A DNA stretch of 64,000 nt, taken from DAOTXS01 sp034433515 (lineage in GTDB: Bacteria > Chloroflexota > Anaerolineae > UBA4142). The position numbers were made by a program, and so were the translations under genes. The number at the start of each line of letters is the position of its first letter. The stretch's first letter is position 1. This document shows positions 32,292 to 41,022 of this stretch, one piece after another. Below the pieces are notes generated by a model. It saw nothing but the letters and a program-made list of their open reading frames with translations, had not been told where the DNA came from and ran no database searches. The stretch covers positions 34,392 through 98,391 of the forward strand of contig DAOUAL010000019.1 of the NCBI GenBank assembly GCA_034433515.1, given 5' to 3'.

Positions 32292-33931
32292 AACTTGTCA
32301 ACGCGACTCAAATGCGCGAATTGGAAAAACGTGCCGATCAAGCCGGCAACACCTACGCGATGATGATGGAACGTGCCGGCAAAGCCGTCGCCGATGCCAT
32401 CCTCGCACGCTGGGGCGCGCAAAACAAACGCGTGCTTGTCCTTGTGGGTCCCGGCAACAACGGCGGCGATGGTCTGGTCTGCGCGCGCTATTTGCACGAT
32501 GCCGGCGCAACCGTTGCCCTCTATCTCTGGAAACGCGAACCGCGCGCCGATGATGAAAATTATCGCTTGTGCGTCGAACGCCAAATGCCGGTCACCCGCG
32601 CGGAACAAGACGCTCAATTCGTCGCCCTCAAAGAACAACTCAAACAATGCGATGTGCTTGTGGACGCCTTGCTGGGCACCGGCGTTACGCGACCGATTGA
32701 TGGTCTCTTGAAAGATTTGCTCACCGTCATCAAATCCCAATCACCCAATCACCCAATTACCCAATTACTCCCCTCGCCCATCGCTTCTCGCCCATCGTTT
32801 CACATGGTCGCCGTTGATCTTCCTTCCGGCTTGAATCCCGACACCGGCGCACTCGATCCTGCCACGCTCGCCGCTGATCTCACCGTTACGTTTGCGTTCC
32901 CCAAAATCGGACAATTGATGTTTCCCGGCGCAAACGCCATCGGCGAACTCGTCATCGCTGATATTGGCATTCCCGCCGAGTGGGCGGATCCGAATTTGCC
33001 GGAGGTTGCTACCGCGCACGAAATCAAAACTCTCTTGCCGGCACGTCCCCGCGATTCACACAAAGGCACCTTCGGCAAAGCGATGTTGTGTGTTGGCTCG
33101 GCGAATTATGTGGGCGCGGCGTTTCTGGCTGGGGCGGCGGCAACGCGCGCGGGAGCCGGCTTGGTAACCCTCGCGCTCGCGCGCACGATTTATCCAATGA
33201 TCGCGTCCGCGTCGCACGAAACGACGTTTGTCGTCTTGCCCGATGATCTTGGCGCGCTCATCCCGGAGGCGGTGAACGTTTTGCGCGAACGCTTGCGTGA
33301 TTACGATGCGCTGCTCATCGGTTGTGGCTTTGGCCGCGATCCCAAGACCGTCGAATTTGTGCAACGCTTGCTCGACCTCAAACCAAAATCGCAATTGGGG
33401 TTTCCCACCAAGAGCGAGGATCGAAAAGCAGAACCGCCTCCCTTGCCGCCACTTGTCATTGACGCCGATGCCCTCTTTGCGCTCGCCCAATCCGGCGAGT
33501 GGTGGACGAACTTGAAACCCAGCACCGCCATTCTCACACCGCATCCCGGCGAGTTTGCCACGCTCACCGGTTTATCGCGCGATGAAATTCAAGCCAATCG
33601 CATTGAGGTGGCGAAAAAATTTGCGGCGCGCTGGCAACAGATCATCGTCTTGAAAGGCGCATTCAGCGTGATTGCCTCGCCGGACGGACGCGCGACGATG
33701 CTACCGTTTGCAACGCCCGCGCTTGCTACCGCCGGCACCGGTGATGTGCTGGCTGGGACGATTGTGGCGATGCTGGCGCAAAAATTATTGCCGTACGATG
33801 CGGCGATTGCCGGCGCGTACTTGCACGGGCTTGCCGGCGTCATCGCGGAAAAAGAAATTGGACGCGCGGGCGTGGTTGCCGGCGATCTGATTACACGATT
33901 GCCGGTTACCCTTCGACAGGTGATCGAATGA
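32288..33931 (+). CDS. nnr: Bifunctional NAD(P)HX epimerase / dehydratase
   Basis: The N-terminal YjeF_N domain epimerises, and the C-terminal ribokinase-like domain dehydrates, damaged NAD(P)HX. VLVGPGNNGGDGLVCARYL and DVLVDALLGTGVTRPIDG mark the epimerase; GTFGKAMLCVGS, TPHPGEFATLTG and ATAGTGDVLAGTI mark the dehydratase. Two low-complexity insertions, SQSPNHPITQLLPSPIASRP near residue 151 and a Lys/Pro-rich segment near 370, interrupt conserved regions without breaking the frame. It overlaps both neighbours by ATGA. Confidence 0.94.
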   Translation: MKLVNATQMRELEKRADQAGNTYAMMMERAGKAVADAILARWGAQNKRVLVLVGPGNNGGDGLVCARYLHDAGATVALYLWKREPRADDENYRLCVERQMPVTRAEQDAQFVALKEQLKQCDVLVDALLGTGVTRPIDGLLKDLLTVIKSQSPNHPITQLLPSPIASRPSFHMVAVDLPSGLNPDTGALDPATLAADLTVTFAFPKIGQLMFPGANAIGELVIADIGIPAEWADPNLPEVATAHEIKTLLPARPRDSHKGTFGKAMLCVGSANYVGAAFLAGAAATRAGAGLVTLALARTIYPMIASASHETTFVVLPDDLGALIPEAVNVLRERLRDYDALLIGCGFGRDPKTVEFVQRLLDLKPKSQLGFPTKSEDRKAEPPPLPPLVIDADALFALAQSGEWWTNLKPSTAILTPHPGEFATLTGLSRDEIQANRIEVAKKFAARWQQIIVLKGAFSVIASPDGRATMLPFATPALATAGTGDVLAGTIVAMLAQKLLPYDAAIAGAYLHGLAGVIAEKEIGRAGVVAGDLITRLPVTLRQVIE

Positions 33932-34494
33932 GTTTGCTCGAAGAAGCGTTCGATCACAAGCCGCTCGTTACGGTCGGCAAGTTTCAATTCATTCTGAATC
34001 CACTCACCGAGCAAGTGCCGGCAACCTCGCCGGCACTCTTGCGCGAAGCGGCCTCGCGCATACTGGCAGCCACCAATCTCAATGGGGTCAACAAAATCGT
34101 AGGCGAGGAAGATCGCGGTGCAATTCTGGTCGCGGCGGTGAGTTTGCAAGCAGACTTGCCGCTTGCGCTCGCGCGGTGGAATCCGTCCGGCGTGCCGGGT
34201 CAGATCGCGATTGATTTTGCAATGGAGTACACGCAAGGCACGCTGTATCTCAATGGCGTCGAGCCGGGCGATCAAGTCCTCATCGTGGATGATTTGATTA
34301 GCACTGGCGGCACGCTCGTCGCGCTGATTCGCGCGGTGCAACAAGCCGGCGCAAAAATCCGCGACGTGGTGTGCGTCGCGGAAAAGATCGAGTATGGTGG
34401 CGTGGCGCGCGTGCAAGCGGAAACCGGGTTGATGGTAAAAACACTCGTGAAAATTTCGGTCGCGGGCGCACGATCAAGAATTGTGAATTTGTAA
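33928..34494 (+). CDS. Adenine phosphoribosyltransferase-like PRTase
   Basis: The 188-residue type I phosphoribosyltransferase has the PRPP loop VLIVDDLISTGGTLVALIRA (residues ~113-132) and a GEEDRGAILVAAVSLQ segment typical of the APRT/XPRT group. The acceptor base is not certain. It starts at ATG 33928, overlapping the nnr stop. Confidence 0.82.
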   Translation: MSLLEEAFDHKPLVTVGKFQFILNPLTEQVPATSPALLREAASRILAATNLNGVNKIVGEEDRGAILVAAVSLQADLPLALARWNPSGVPGQIAIDFAMEYTQGTLYLNGVEPGDQVLIVDDLISTGGTLVALIRAVQQAGAKIRDVVCVAEKIEYGGVARVQAETGLMVKTLVKISVAGARSRIVNL

Positions 34495-34558
34495 TCGTCG
34501 TTCGTAGTACGCGACACAGCGCAGCGGAGTCGCGTTCTTTACGGCGCTCCGTGCCTGA

Positions 34559-35590
34559 TTACGAACGTATCACTCGTTCCACGACCTTCAACGCCTCTTC
34601 AATATCCTCACGCTCGATCCCATAATGTGTTACCGCGCGAATGCGTTTCTCGCCCGCCGCGCCCATCAACACCCCTTCGCGTGCAAGGCGTTCCACTAAT
34701 TGCGCTGCCGGCATCGTGCGCACATCGAAAAAGACAATGTTTGTTTTGATGCACGCTGGATCGAGCGCGATGCCGGGAATATCGGCAAGCCCTTCCGCTA
34801 ATCGTTTTGCGTTCACGTGATCATCGGCTAGGCGATCAATCATCGTCTCCAACGCAACGATGCCTGCCGCCGCCAGCACGCCGGCTTGACGCATTCCGCC
34901 GCCGACCATCTTGCGATTGCGGCGCGCCTCGGCGATGAATTCCTTCGATCCACACAGAAGCGATCCCACCGGCGCGCTCAACCCTTTCGACAAGCAAAAC
35001 GAAATCGTATCCGTGTAGCGTGTCAGTTCGGAAACCGGAACGCCGAGCGCGATCGCGGCGTTAAAGATGCGCGCACCATCGGTGTGAATCTTGAGATTGT
35101 GCCGCTGCGCGATCTGTTGCACTGACCACAGGTACGCCGGTTCGAGTGGCGAGCCATTGCACGCATTGTGCGTATTCTCCAACGTGATGAGCCGGGTACG
35201 GGGCCAATGCACATTCTCGCCGCGAATCGCATGGCGAATATCATCGAGCGCGAGCGTACCATCCGGTTGATTCGGAATCGTGCGCGGATGAATGCCGCCC
35301 AGCGCCGCCATTCCACCCACTTCGTTGATGAACGTGTGCGCCTTGTCGCCTACAATCACTTCATCGCCGCGCGTGCAATGCGTGAGCAATGCAACCAGAT
35401 TGCCCATTGTCCCACTGGCAACGAACAGCGCGGCGGGTTTGTTCATCCGTGCCGCCGCCATTTCTTCCAAACGATTCACCGTGGGGTCTTCGCCCATCAC
35501 ATCATCGCCCAGTTCGGCATTTGCCATCGCCGCGCGCATCTGGGGTGTGGGCAAAGTAACCGTGTCAGAACGCAGATCAATTTTCTTCAC
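34559..35590 (-). CDS. ltaE: Low-specificity L-threonine aldolase
   Basis: This PLP enzyme cleaves L-threonine or allo-threonine to glycine and acetaldehyde. It has IDLRSDTVTLPTPQMRAAM at the start, the PLP-stacking region ASGTMGNLVALLTH, IHTDGARIFNAA and the Schiff-base lysine in SFCLSKGLSAPVGS. Length (343 residues) is normal. Confidence 0.93.
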   Translation of the reverse strand: MKKIDLRSDTVTLPTPQMRAAMANAELGDDVMGEDPTVNRLEEMAAARMNKPAALFVASGTMGNLVALLTHCTRGDEVIVGDKAHTFINEVGGMAALGGIHPRTIPNQPDGTLALDDIRHAIRGENVHWPRTRLITLENTHNACNGSPLEPAYLWSVQQIAQRHNLKIHTDGARIFNAAIALGVPVSELTRYTDTISFCLSKGLSAPVGSLLCGSKEFIAEARRNRKMVGGGMRQAGVLAAAGIVALETMIDRLADDHVNAKRLAEGLADIPGIALDPACIKTNIVFFDVRTMPAAQLVERLAREGVLMGAAGEKRIRAVTHYGIEREDIEEALKVVERVIRS

Positions 35591-35655
35591 GATGAAAAGT
35601 CTCCCAGTCGAGTGATCCGTGATGCGTGTTCCGTTTGATGCTCACGCATCACGTT

Positions 35656-36483
35656 TTAGTAGTTCCGCACCACCGCCCGATACACCGCCGGTTGCCGGCT
35701 TTGCATCGTTTGCAATTCCTCGCGATACTTTTTCACCAAATCCAAATCAATCTTGGCAATGGTGTATGCTTCTTTGGGGCGATCATTTTCGTCGCGTCCC
35801 ACACTCGCGTACGTTTCACCGCGCGGACCAATCACCGCACTCTCGCCGCCGAACGAGTAGGTGTACTCATCACCGATGCGATTGACGCCGGCAACAAAAA
35901 TCGAGTTCTCGTACGCGCGCGCACGCAAATAGGTTTTCCATTCTTCGATCGCCTGTGTCTCCCAGTTTGCCGGGACAACGAGCAATTCTGCACCATCGAG
36001 CGCGAGCGCACGCGCCGCTTCCGGAAATGCCAAATCCCAACCCAGCAACATTCCCACCGTGCCGAACGATGCCGGGAAAATCGGTAAGCGAAATCCGCCG
36101 CGAAAGATCGGGCGCTCTTCCGGCTTGAGATGAACCTTGTGATACTGTCCCAGCAACGCGCCATCGGGACCCAACAAAATTGCCGCATCGTACACCACGC
36201 TTTCTACTTTGTGCTTGACCACCATCCCAAACGCCAGGTGTGTCTCATACCGCGCCACGCGCGCGCCGAGTGTCTCAATGGTATAACCCGGGACTTGTTC
36301 AGCGAGTTCGGTGAATTTGACGCCGCACTCGTAGCCGGTCGTGGCGAGTTCCGGGAAAATAATCAGATCCACTTTTTGCACATTGCAAACGTGATCAATG
36401 ATGTCGCCCATGCGATCTAGATTTTTTTGCAATTCGTTCAAACGTGGATGAAACTGTGCGATGGCGATGACGATTTCACGCAT
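35656..36483 (-). CDS. Nitrilase-superfamily protein lacking the catalytic cysteine
   Basis: The carbon-nitrogen hydrolase fold is clear from IIFPELATTGYE (Glu45), YHKVHLKPEERPIF (Lys116) and the segment normally holding the nucleophile. That segment reads GMLLGWDLAFPEAARALA: where the family has CWD/CYD, residue 148 is Gly (GGT; Cys TGT would differ by one base). The rest of the protein (275 residues) is intact. It is probably inactive as an amidase, or has another role. GGGAG precedes ATG 36483. Confidence 0.85.
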   Translation of the reverse strand: MREIVIAIAQFHPRLNELQKNLDRMGDIIDHVCNVQKVDLIIFPELATTGYECGVKFTELAEQVPGYTIETLGARVARYETHLAFGMVVKHKVESVVYDAAILLGPDGALLGQYHKVHLKPEERPIFRGGFRLPIFPASFGTVGMLLGWDLAFPEAARALALDGAELLVVPANWETQAIEEWKTYLRARAYENSIFVAGVNRIGDEYTYSFGGESAVIGPRGETYASVGRDENDRPKEAYTIAKIDLDLVKKYREELQTMQSRQPAVYRAVVRNY

Positions 36484-36606
36484 AGCTAGGCTCCCTTCCC
36501 TCTTTTGACTTGAACACCCGGTTGTGTTACCATTGTCTTGGATCAGCAATGTTCGCATTGTAAACCAAATCCCCACCAAGTCAACCACACACGTCTGAGG
36601 TGAAGC

Positions 36607-37830
36607 ATGGCTCAAATTGAAGATCGTGGCGCGCAACGTTTTCAGACGATCTTGGTATTACTCACATTGATTGCGTTGATTGGGTTGTTGTTGATTTTCT
36701 GGATCACGCAAGGTCAAGCGATCATGACAGCACTGCAACCCAAACCTTCGGCGACGGCGATGCGCACACCCACTCCCGGTTTCACCGCCACCCCCACGCT
36801 GACGTCAACGCCAGCCGCCACTGCCACCAGCGTGATTCGCGCTGAGACCGCTGTCATCGTACCAACCCCGATGCCCACTGCCACATCCCAGATGACCGCC
36901 ACGGCTATCCTCACGCCAACGTTGGTGGCAACCGCCACGCTCACGCCAACAACAACGGCGATTGCTGTACCATTTGGTAGCATTGCCTATCATCGAACGG
37001 TCAACGGCGTTGAAAGTTTGGCTTCGATCAATTTGCGAGATAATACGATCACACCATTGGTGGATGTGGGCTTGGTTGGCGATTTGTTGTTCAACACGCA
37101 CGCGCCCATCGGCACGTGGTCGCCGGACAATACCCGCTTTGCTTACATTTCCACCTTCAAGCGCGATGGACCCAATGCCCTGCGTGTGATTGATTTTCGG
37201 AATCGAACCAACACGGCGTTGTACTGGACACGCGAAAATGGATTGCTCTTTAGTCCCGCATGGTCGCCGGACGGCAAACAAATCGCTTTTGTTGAGATGG
37301 TGCCGTTGCGCGAAAATCAAACCGGCTGGTCCATCTACCTCGTGAACGCCGATGGCTCGCTCTGCGCGGGCAAAGCGGTTTGCACATTGCGCACCGATGC
37401 CCAAGGCGAACAATATCACGGTGGCTTGGCGTGGTCATCCGCCGGCGTCTTGGCACTTGGATCAAATTCGACTGGCGGGAATGATGTGTTTACGCTGTTC
37501 GCCGATGGCTGGGGAATGTTCAATCTCACCCAGCATCCGGCGGACGATAGTTTGCCGGCATTTAGTCCCGATGGCAAACAGATTGCATTCACCTCCACGC
37601 GCGATGGACATTATCAGATTTACGTGATGGATGTACACGGCGGCAATCTACGGCGCGTGAGTCGCGGCGATTCAACGGATTACGCACCCACGTGGTCGCC
37701 GGATGGCAAGTGGTTGGCATACACCTCGGTGCGGGACGGCGAACCGAACATTTACATCATGGACTTGCAGGGGAACAACATCCGGCGATTAACCTTCGAT
37801 GGCGGTGATCGTCCGGCGTGGTCGCGGTAA
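36607..37830 (+). CDS. Membrane-anchored PD40/TolB-like beta-propeller protein
   Basis: One N-terminal membrane helix (residues ~13-35) is followed by a Thr/Pro-rich linker (about 48-120) and then four to five PD40 blades with repeated SPDGKQIAF and WSPDGKWLAYTSVRDGEPNIY units. It is probably an outer-facing protein of unknown binding specificity. The next gene is a larger paralogue with the same propeller, indicating a tandem duplication. Confidence 0.85.
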   Translation: MAQIEDRGAQRFQTILVLLTLIALIGLLLIFWITQGQAIMTALQPKPSATAMRTPTPGFTATPTLTSTPAATATSVIRAETAVIVPTPMPTATSQMTATAILTPTLVATATLTPTTTAIAVPFGSIAYHRTVNGVESLASINLRDNTITPLVDVGLVGDLLFNTHAPIGTWSPDNTRFAYISTFKRDGPNALRVIDFRNRTNTALYWTRENGLLFSPAWSPDGKQIAFVEMVPLRENQTGWSIYLVNADGSLCAGKAVCTLRTDAQGEQYHGGLAWSSAGVLALGSNSTGGNDVFTLFADGWGMFNLTQHPADDSLPAFSPDGKQIAFTSTRDGHYQIYVMDVHGGNLRRVSRGDSTDYAPTWSPDGKWLAYTSVRDGEPNIYIMDLQGNNIRRLTFDGGDRPAWSR

Positions 37831-37839
37831 CCAAGCGAG

Positions 37840-37894
37840 AGGGGCAGAGCATTGCTTTGCCCCTTTGACATTCGCTCTAAATCATAGTACACTC
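37840..37894 (+). promoter_or_regulatory. Terminator overlapping the promoter of the paralogue
   Basis: A GGGGCAGAGC/GCTTTGCCCC hairpin (37841-37863) ends in TTT. Those bases run into TTGACA (37866-37871), which with a 17-bp spacer and TACACT (37889-37894) makes a promoter for the next gene. The two propeller genes are thus separately transcribed. Confidence 0.65.
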
Positions 37895-37937
37895 GCTCTA
37901 GTTTTTCGCGAGCAAATTGTGTCGCACAGGGGGACGT

Positions 37938-39623
37938 ATGCAATCATCGCCATTGAACGACCTGATTCGCAATCCTCGTTTTCTCCAGATTCTTATTCTC
38001 GTCGTTGCGTTGCTCGTTGGAATTTGCTTGTTTGCTTTCTTCTTCGCTCAACTCGCGCCACTGCAAAATCTCTTCACGGCGCGCGCACCCGCCAACACTC
38101 CCACCGCCGCCGTGCAAACCGTGGTTACTGTCATCGAAAACCCGACCCTACCGCCTACCATCACACCCATTCCTAGTTCAACTGCCACACCCAGCCGCAC
38201 CCCCACCTCGACGACTACGCCAACCTTGACACGCACGCCCACCAATACTGCCACGCCGAATCCTTGGATGACCATCGGACAGTACAAAGCCGGCTGCACC
38301 ACCGAAATCACGTTCGACCCGGTCACCGGGCGCAAGTTGCGTTTCCAAGTGCTTGCCGGCGGCGGCGATGATCGCATCATTTCGTTTTATTGTTGCACCT
38401 CGATGGGTGCGGGCTGGCTTGTCAATGATGTGTGGATTCCAGTCAACAATCCCTCGCTCACCCTGCGCGTGGGTGATGTGCGCGAGACCGACGAATTCAC
38501 CCCAACCGTTGTAAGCAAAATGCGTTTCAACGTTGGCTGCAACGACAATGAAACGATGGAGGTACGTACGTCCTATTTGCCCGCGCTCACCGCCACACCA
38601 ACGATTACGCTTACGCCGGCGATCACGACGACTGCCACAGTAACAACAACGGCTACGATCACCATAACCGCCACGCCCACTGCAACCGTTGTGCTCACCG
38701 GCACCGTACCGATTACCGCGACGCCAACGGTTACCGCCACCGTCGCTGTTACCGCCACGCGTCCGCCCGCACCCAAAGGTTCGATTGCGTATCATTGGAA
38801 CGATAACGGCATTGATCGCGTGCGCGTGATCAACTTGGACAACAACTCGACGACGCCACTCGTGGACATTGGACCCGTGATGGACTTGACCTATCGCACG
38901 AATGCCGCGTACGGGGCATGGTCGCCGGACAATTCGATGTTTGCGTACATCTCCGCCGTCTCGCCCGGCGGATCGAACATTTTGCGTGTGATTGATTTCA
39001 AGTCCGGTACCACACGCTCACTCTACTCTTCCGATGCCGGCGGCGGTCTCTCCAGTCCCACCTGGTCGCCCGACGGCAAAAAGATCGCGTTCATTCGACT
39101 CGCCGGCAATCAACGCGTCTGGGCAATTGATGTGGTGAACGCGGATGGCACCAAGTGCGGTGAAAAATTCGAATGCGAGATCACGACGAACACGCAAGGG
39201 GAGCAATTCCGCGGCGGCTTGGCGTGGTCAAGTCAAGGCATCTATGTCTTGGCGATCAACTCGACCGGCGCGAACGACGTGTACACGATGTTTATGGATG
39301 GTGGTGGACGCACGAATCTTACCAACCATCCTGCCGATGACAGCACGCCGATCTGGAGTCCAGATGGCAAACTCATCGCGTTCACTTCCAATCGCGATGG
39401 CAAGCCGCAAATCTATGTGATGAATGCGGACGGGAGTAACCTGCGCAAAATAAGTCAAGGCGATTTCCCGGATTTCTCGCCCACGTGGTCGCCGGACGGC
39501 AATTGGATTGCGTTTGCTTCTGTACGCAACAACTCGACGGATATTTATATGATGGATGTAAACGGCGGCAACGTAACGCGCCTCACCACGACCGGTGGGG
39601 ATCGGCCCGTTTGGTCACACTAG
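37938..39623 (+). CDS. Larger PD40/TolB-like surface protein (paralogue)
   Basis: A membrane helix (~16-38) leads to a Thr/Pro linker (~48-110), a ~100-residue Cys-containing beta-rich domain (YKAGCTTEITFDPVTGRKLR, FYCCTSMGAGWLVND), a second Thr-rich linker (~210-275), and then a propeller closely matching the preceding protein (GAWSPDNSMFAYIS, WSPDGKKIAF, GLAWSSQG, HPADDSTPIWSPDGKLIAF). The extra domain distinguishes it from its neighbour. Function unknown. AGGGGGA precedes ATG 37938. Confidence 0.85.
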   Translation: MQSSPLNDLIRNPRFLQILILVVALLVGICLFAFFFAQLAPLQNLFTARAPANTPTAAVQTVVTVIENPTLPPTITPIPSSTATPSRTPTSTTTPTLTRTPTNTATPNPWMTIGQYKAGCTTEITFDPVTGRKLRFQVLAGGGDDRIISFYCCTSMGAGWLVNDVWIPVNNPSLTLRVGDVRETDEFTPTVVSKMRFNVGCNDNETMEVRTSYLPALTATPTITLTPAITTTATVTTTATITITATPTATVVLTGTVPITATPTVTATVAVTATRPPAPKGSIAYHWNDNGIDRVRVINLDNNSTTPLVDIGPVMDLTYRTNAAYGAWSPDNSMFAYISAVSPGGSNILRVIDFKSGTTRSLYSSDAGGGLSSPTWSPDGKKIAFIRLAGNQRVWAIDVVNADGTKCGEKFECEITTNTQGEQFRGGLAWSSQGIYVLAINSTGANDVYTMFMDGGGRTNLTNHPADDSTPIWSPDGKLIAFTSNRDGKPQIYVMNADGSNLRKISQGDFPDFSPTWSPDGNWIAFASVRNNSTDIYMMDVNGGNVTRLTTTGGDRPVWSH

Positions 39624-39646
39624 ATCAACCCGACCACGGACAACGG

Positions 39647-39680
39647 ACCGCCGACCGCAGTAATGTTTGTGGTCGGCGGT
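39647..39680 (+). terminator. Hairpin after the propeller gene
   Basis: ACCGCCGACC (39647-39656) pairs with GGTCGGCGGT (39671-39680), followed by only three Ts. It is a weak terminator or a dispersed repeat; similar GACCACGGACAACGGACC text surrounds it. Confidence 0.5.
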
Positions 39681-39711
39681 TTGCAATCTGTGGTTGTTTT
39701 GCGAGCCATCC

Positions 39712-41022
39712 ATGAATCATCTAAAAATTTTCCCTCACTCTGCACGCATCAACGACAATCATCATCTTACCCTCGGCGGCTGTGATGTGGTCGCGCTTGC
39801 ACGCGAGTACGGCACGCCACTGTACGTCTTTGACGATCAGCATCTCCGCGAACAAGCGCGCTGTATCCGCGAGGCGTTCCAATCGCGTTGGCGCAACACG
39901 CTGATTCTCTACGCGACCAAAGCATACTATTCGCCGTACGTCGCGCGCATCTTCAAAGACGCCGATCTCGGCATTGATGTTACGTCCGAAGGCGAACTCG
40001 AGATCGCGCGGCGGGTTGGGCTCGACCCGGCGAAAATCTATTTGCACGGCAACAACAAAATGCCCAGCGAAATTCGCGCGGCGCTAGCGATGGGTGTCAA
40101 TCATATCATCGTTGATAACCTTGACGAAATTGATTTACTCGTACAGATCGCCGGCGAACTCAACGTGACGCCGCGCGTGTTGTTGCGGCTTGCCCCGGCG
40201 ATTGATCCACATACCCATCGCTACCTTGCCACCGGTGTCGCTGAATCCAAGTTTGGCTTGCCCATCTCAACGGGGATGGCGCTGGAGGCGGCGCGGCGGG
40301 TTGCGCAACACGCGCCCCGTTTAACCCTGGTTGGCTTGCACGCTCACATCGGCTCGCAAATCTTTGCACTGGAACCGTACCGCGATGCAATGCACCTCTT
40401 ACTCGATTTCGCGCACGAGTTGAAAGATGCGATTGGTTTTGAATTACAGGAACTTGATTTAGGCGGCGGCTGGGGCGTGGCGTACACCGATGACCAGCAA
40501 ACGCTCCCGGTCGAATCGGTTGCTGATACGATTGTGTCCGCGTTGACTGACCACCGACTGCCGTCCGCCAACTGCCGCCTGCTTTTCGAGCCGGGTCGTG
40601 CTCTGGTCGCTCAATCCGCTATCGCGCTCTACACCGTTGGCACAATCAAAGAAATTCCCGGCATTCGCACGTACGTTTCGGTAGACGGTGGGATGGGTGA
40701 TAACATTCGTCCCGCGCTCTACGGCGCCAAGTACACCGCGCGCGTTGCAAATCGAATGAACGACGCGCCGACGATGCGCGCGGCGATCGCCGGACGATAT
40801 TGCGAGCAAGGCGATGTGCTGATCGAAGAGGTCGCGCTACCGCAGGTGAAGGTGGGCGATGTGATTGTAATTCCGTGCGCCGGCGCGTATCAACTTCCAA
40901 TGGCGAGCAACTATAATTTGATTCCGCGTCCTGCGGTGATTGCCGTGCGCGATGGCAACGCACGCCTCGTCCGCCGCCGCGAAACGATTGAGGATATGCT
41001 CCACTGTGAAATGGATGAATAA
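39712..41022 (+). CDS. lysA: Diaminopimelate decarboxylase-like enzyme
   Basis: This fold-type III PLP decarboxylase has K70 in LYATKAYYSPYVAR, HAHIGSQIF, LDLGGGWGVAYTD, the EPGRALVAQSA phosphate-binding segment and CEQGDVLIEE, where most DAP decarboxylases have CESGD. Length (436 residues) fits LysA. The same genome carries a LysW pathway that does not need LysA, so this may serve a second route or act on another diamino acid. It overlaps the next gene by eight bases. Confidence 0.85.
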   Translation: MNHLKIFPHSARINDNHHLTLGGCDVVALAREYGTPLYVFDDQHLREQARCIREAFQSRWRNTLILYATKAYYSPYVARIFKDADLGIDVTSEGELEIARRVGLDPAKIYLHGNNKMPSEIRAALAMGVNHIIVDNLDEIDLLVQIAGELNVTPRVLLRLAPAIDPHTHRYLATGVAESKFGLPISTGMALEAARRVAQHAPRLTLVGLHAHIGSQIFALEPYRDAMHLLLDFAHELKDAIGFELQELDLGGGWGVAYTDDQQTLPVESVADTIVSALTDHRLPSANCRLLFEPGRALVAQSAIALYTVGTIKEIPGIRTYVSVDGGMGDNIRPALYGAKYTARVANRMNDAPTMRAAIAGRYCEQGDVLIEEVALPQVKVGDVIVIPCAGAYQLPMASNYNLIPRPAVIAVRDGNARLVRRRETIEDMLHCEMDE

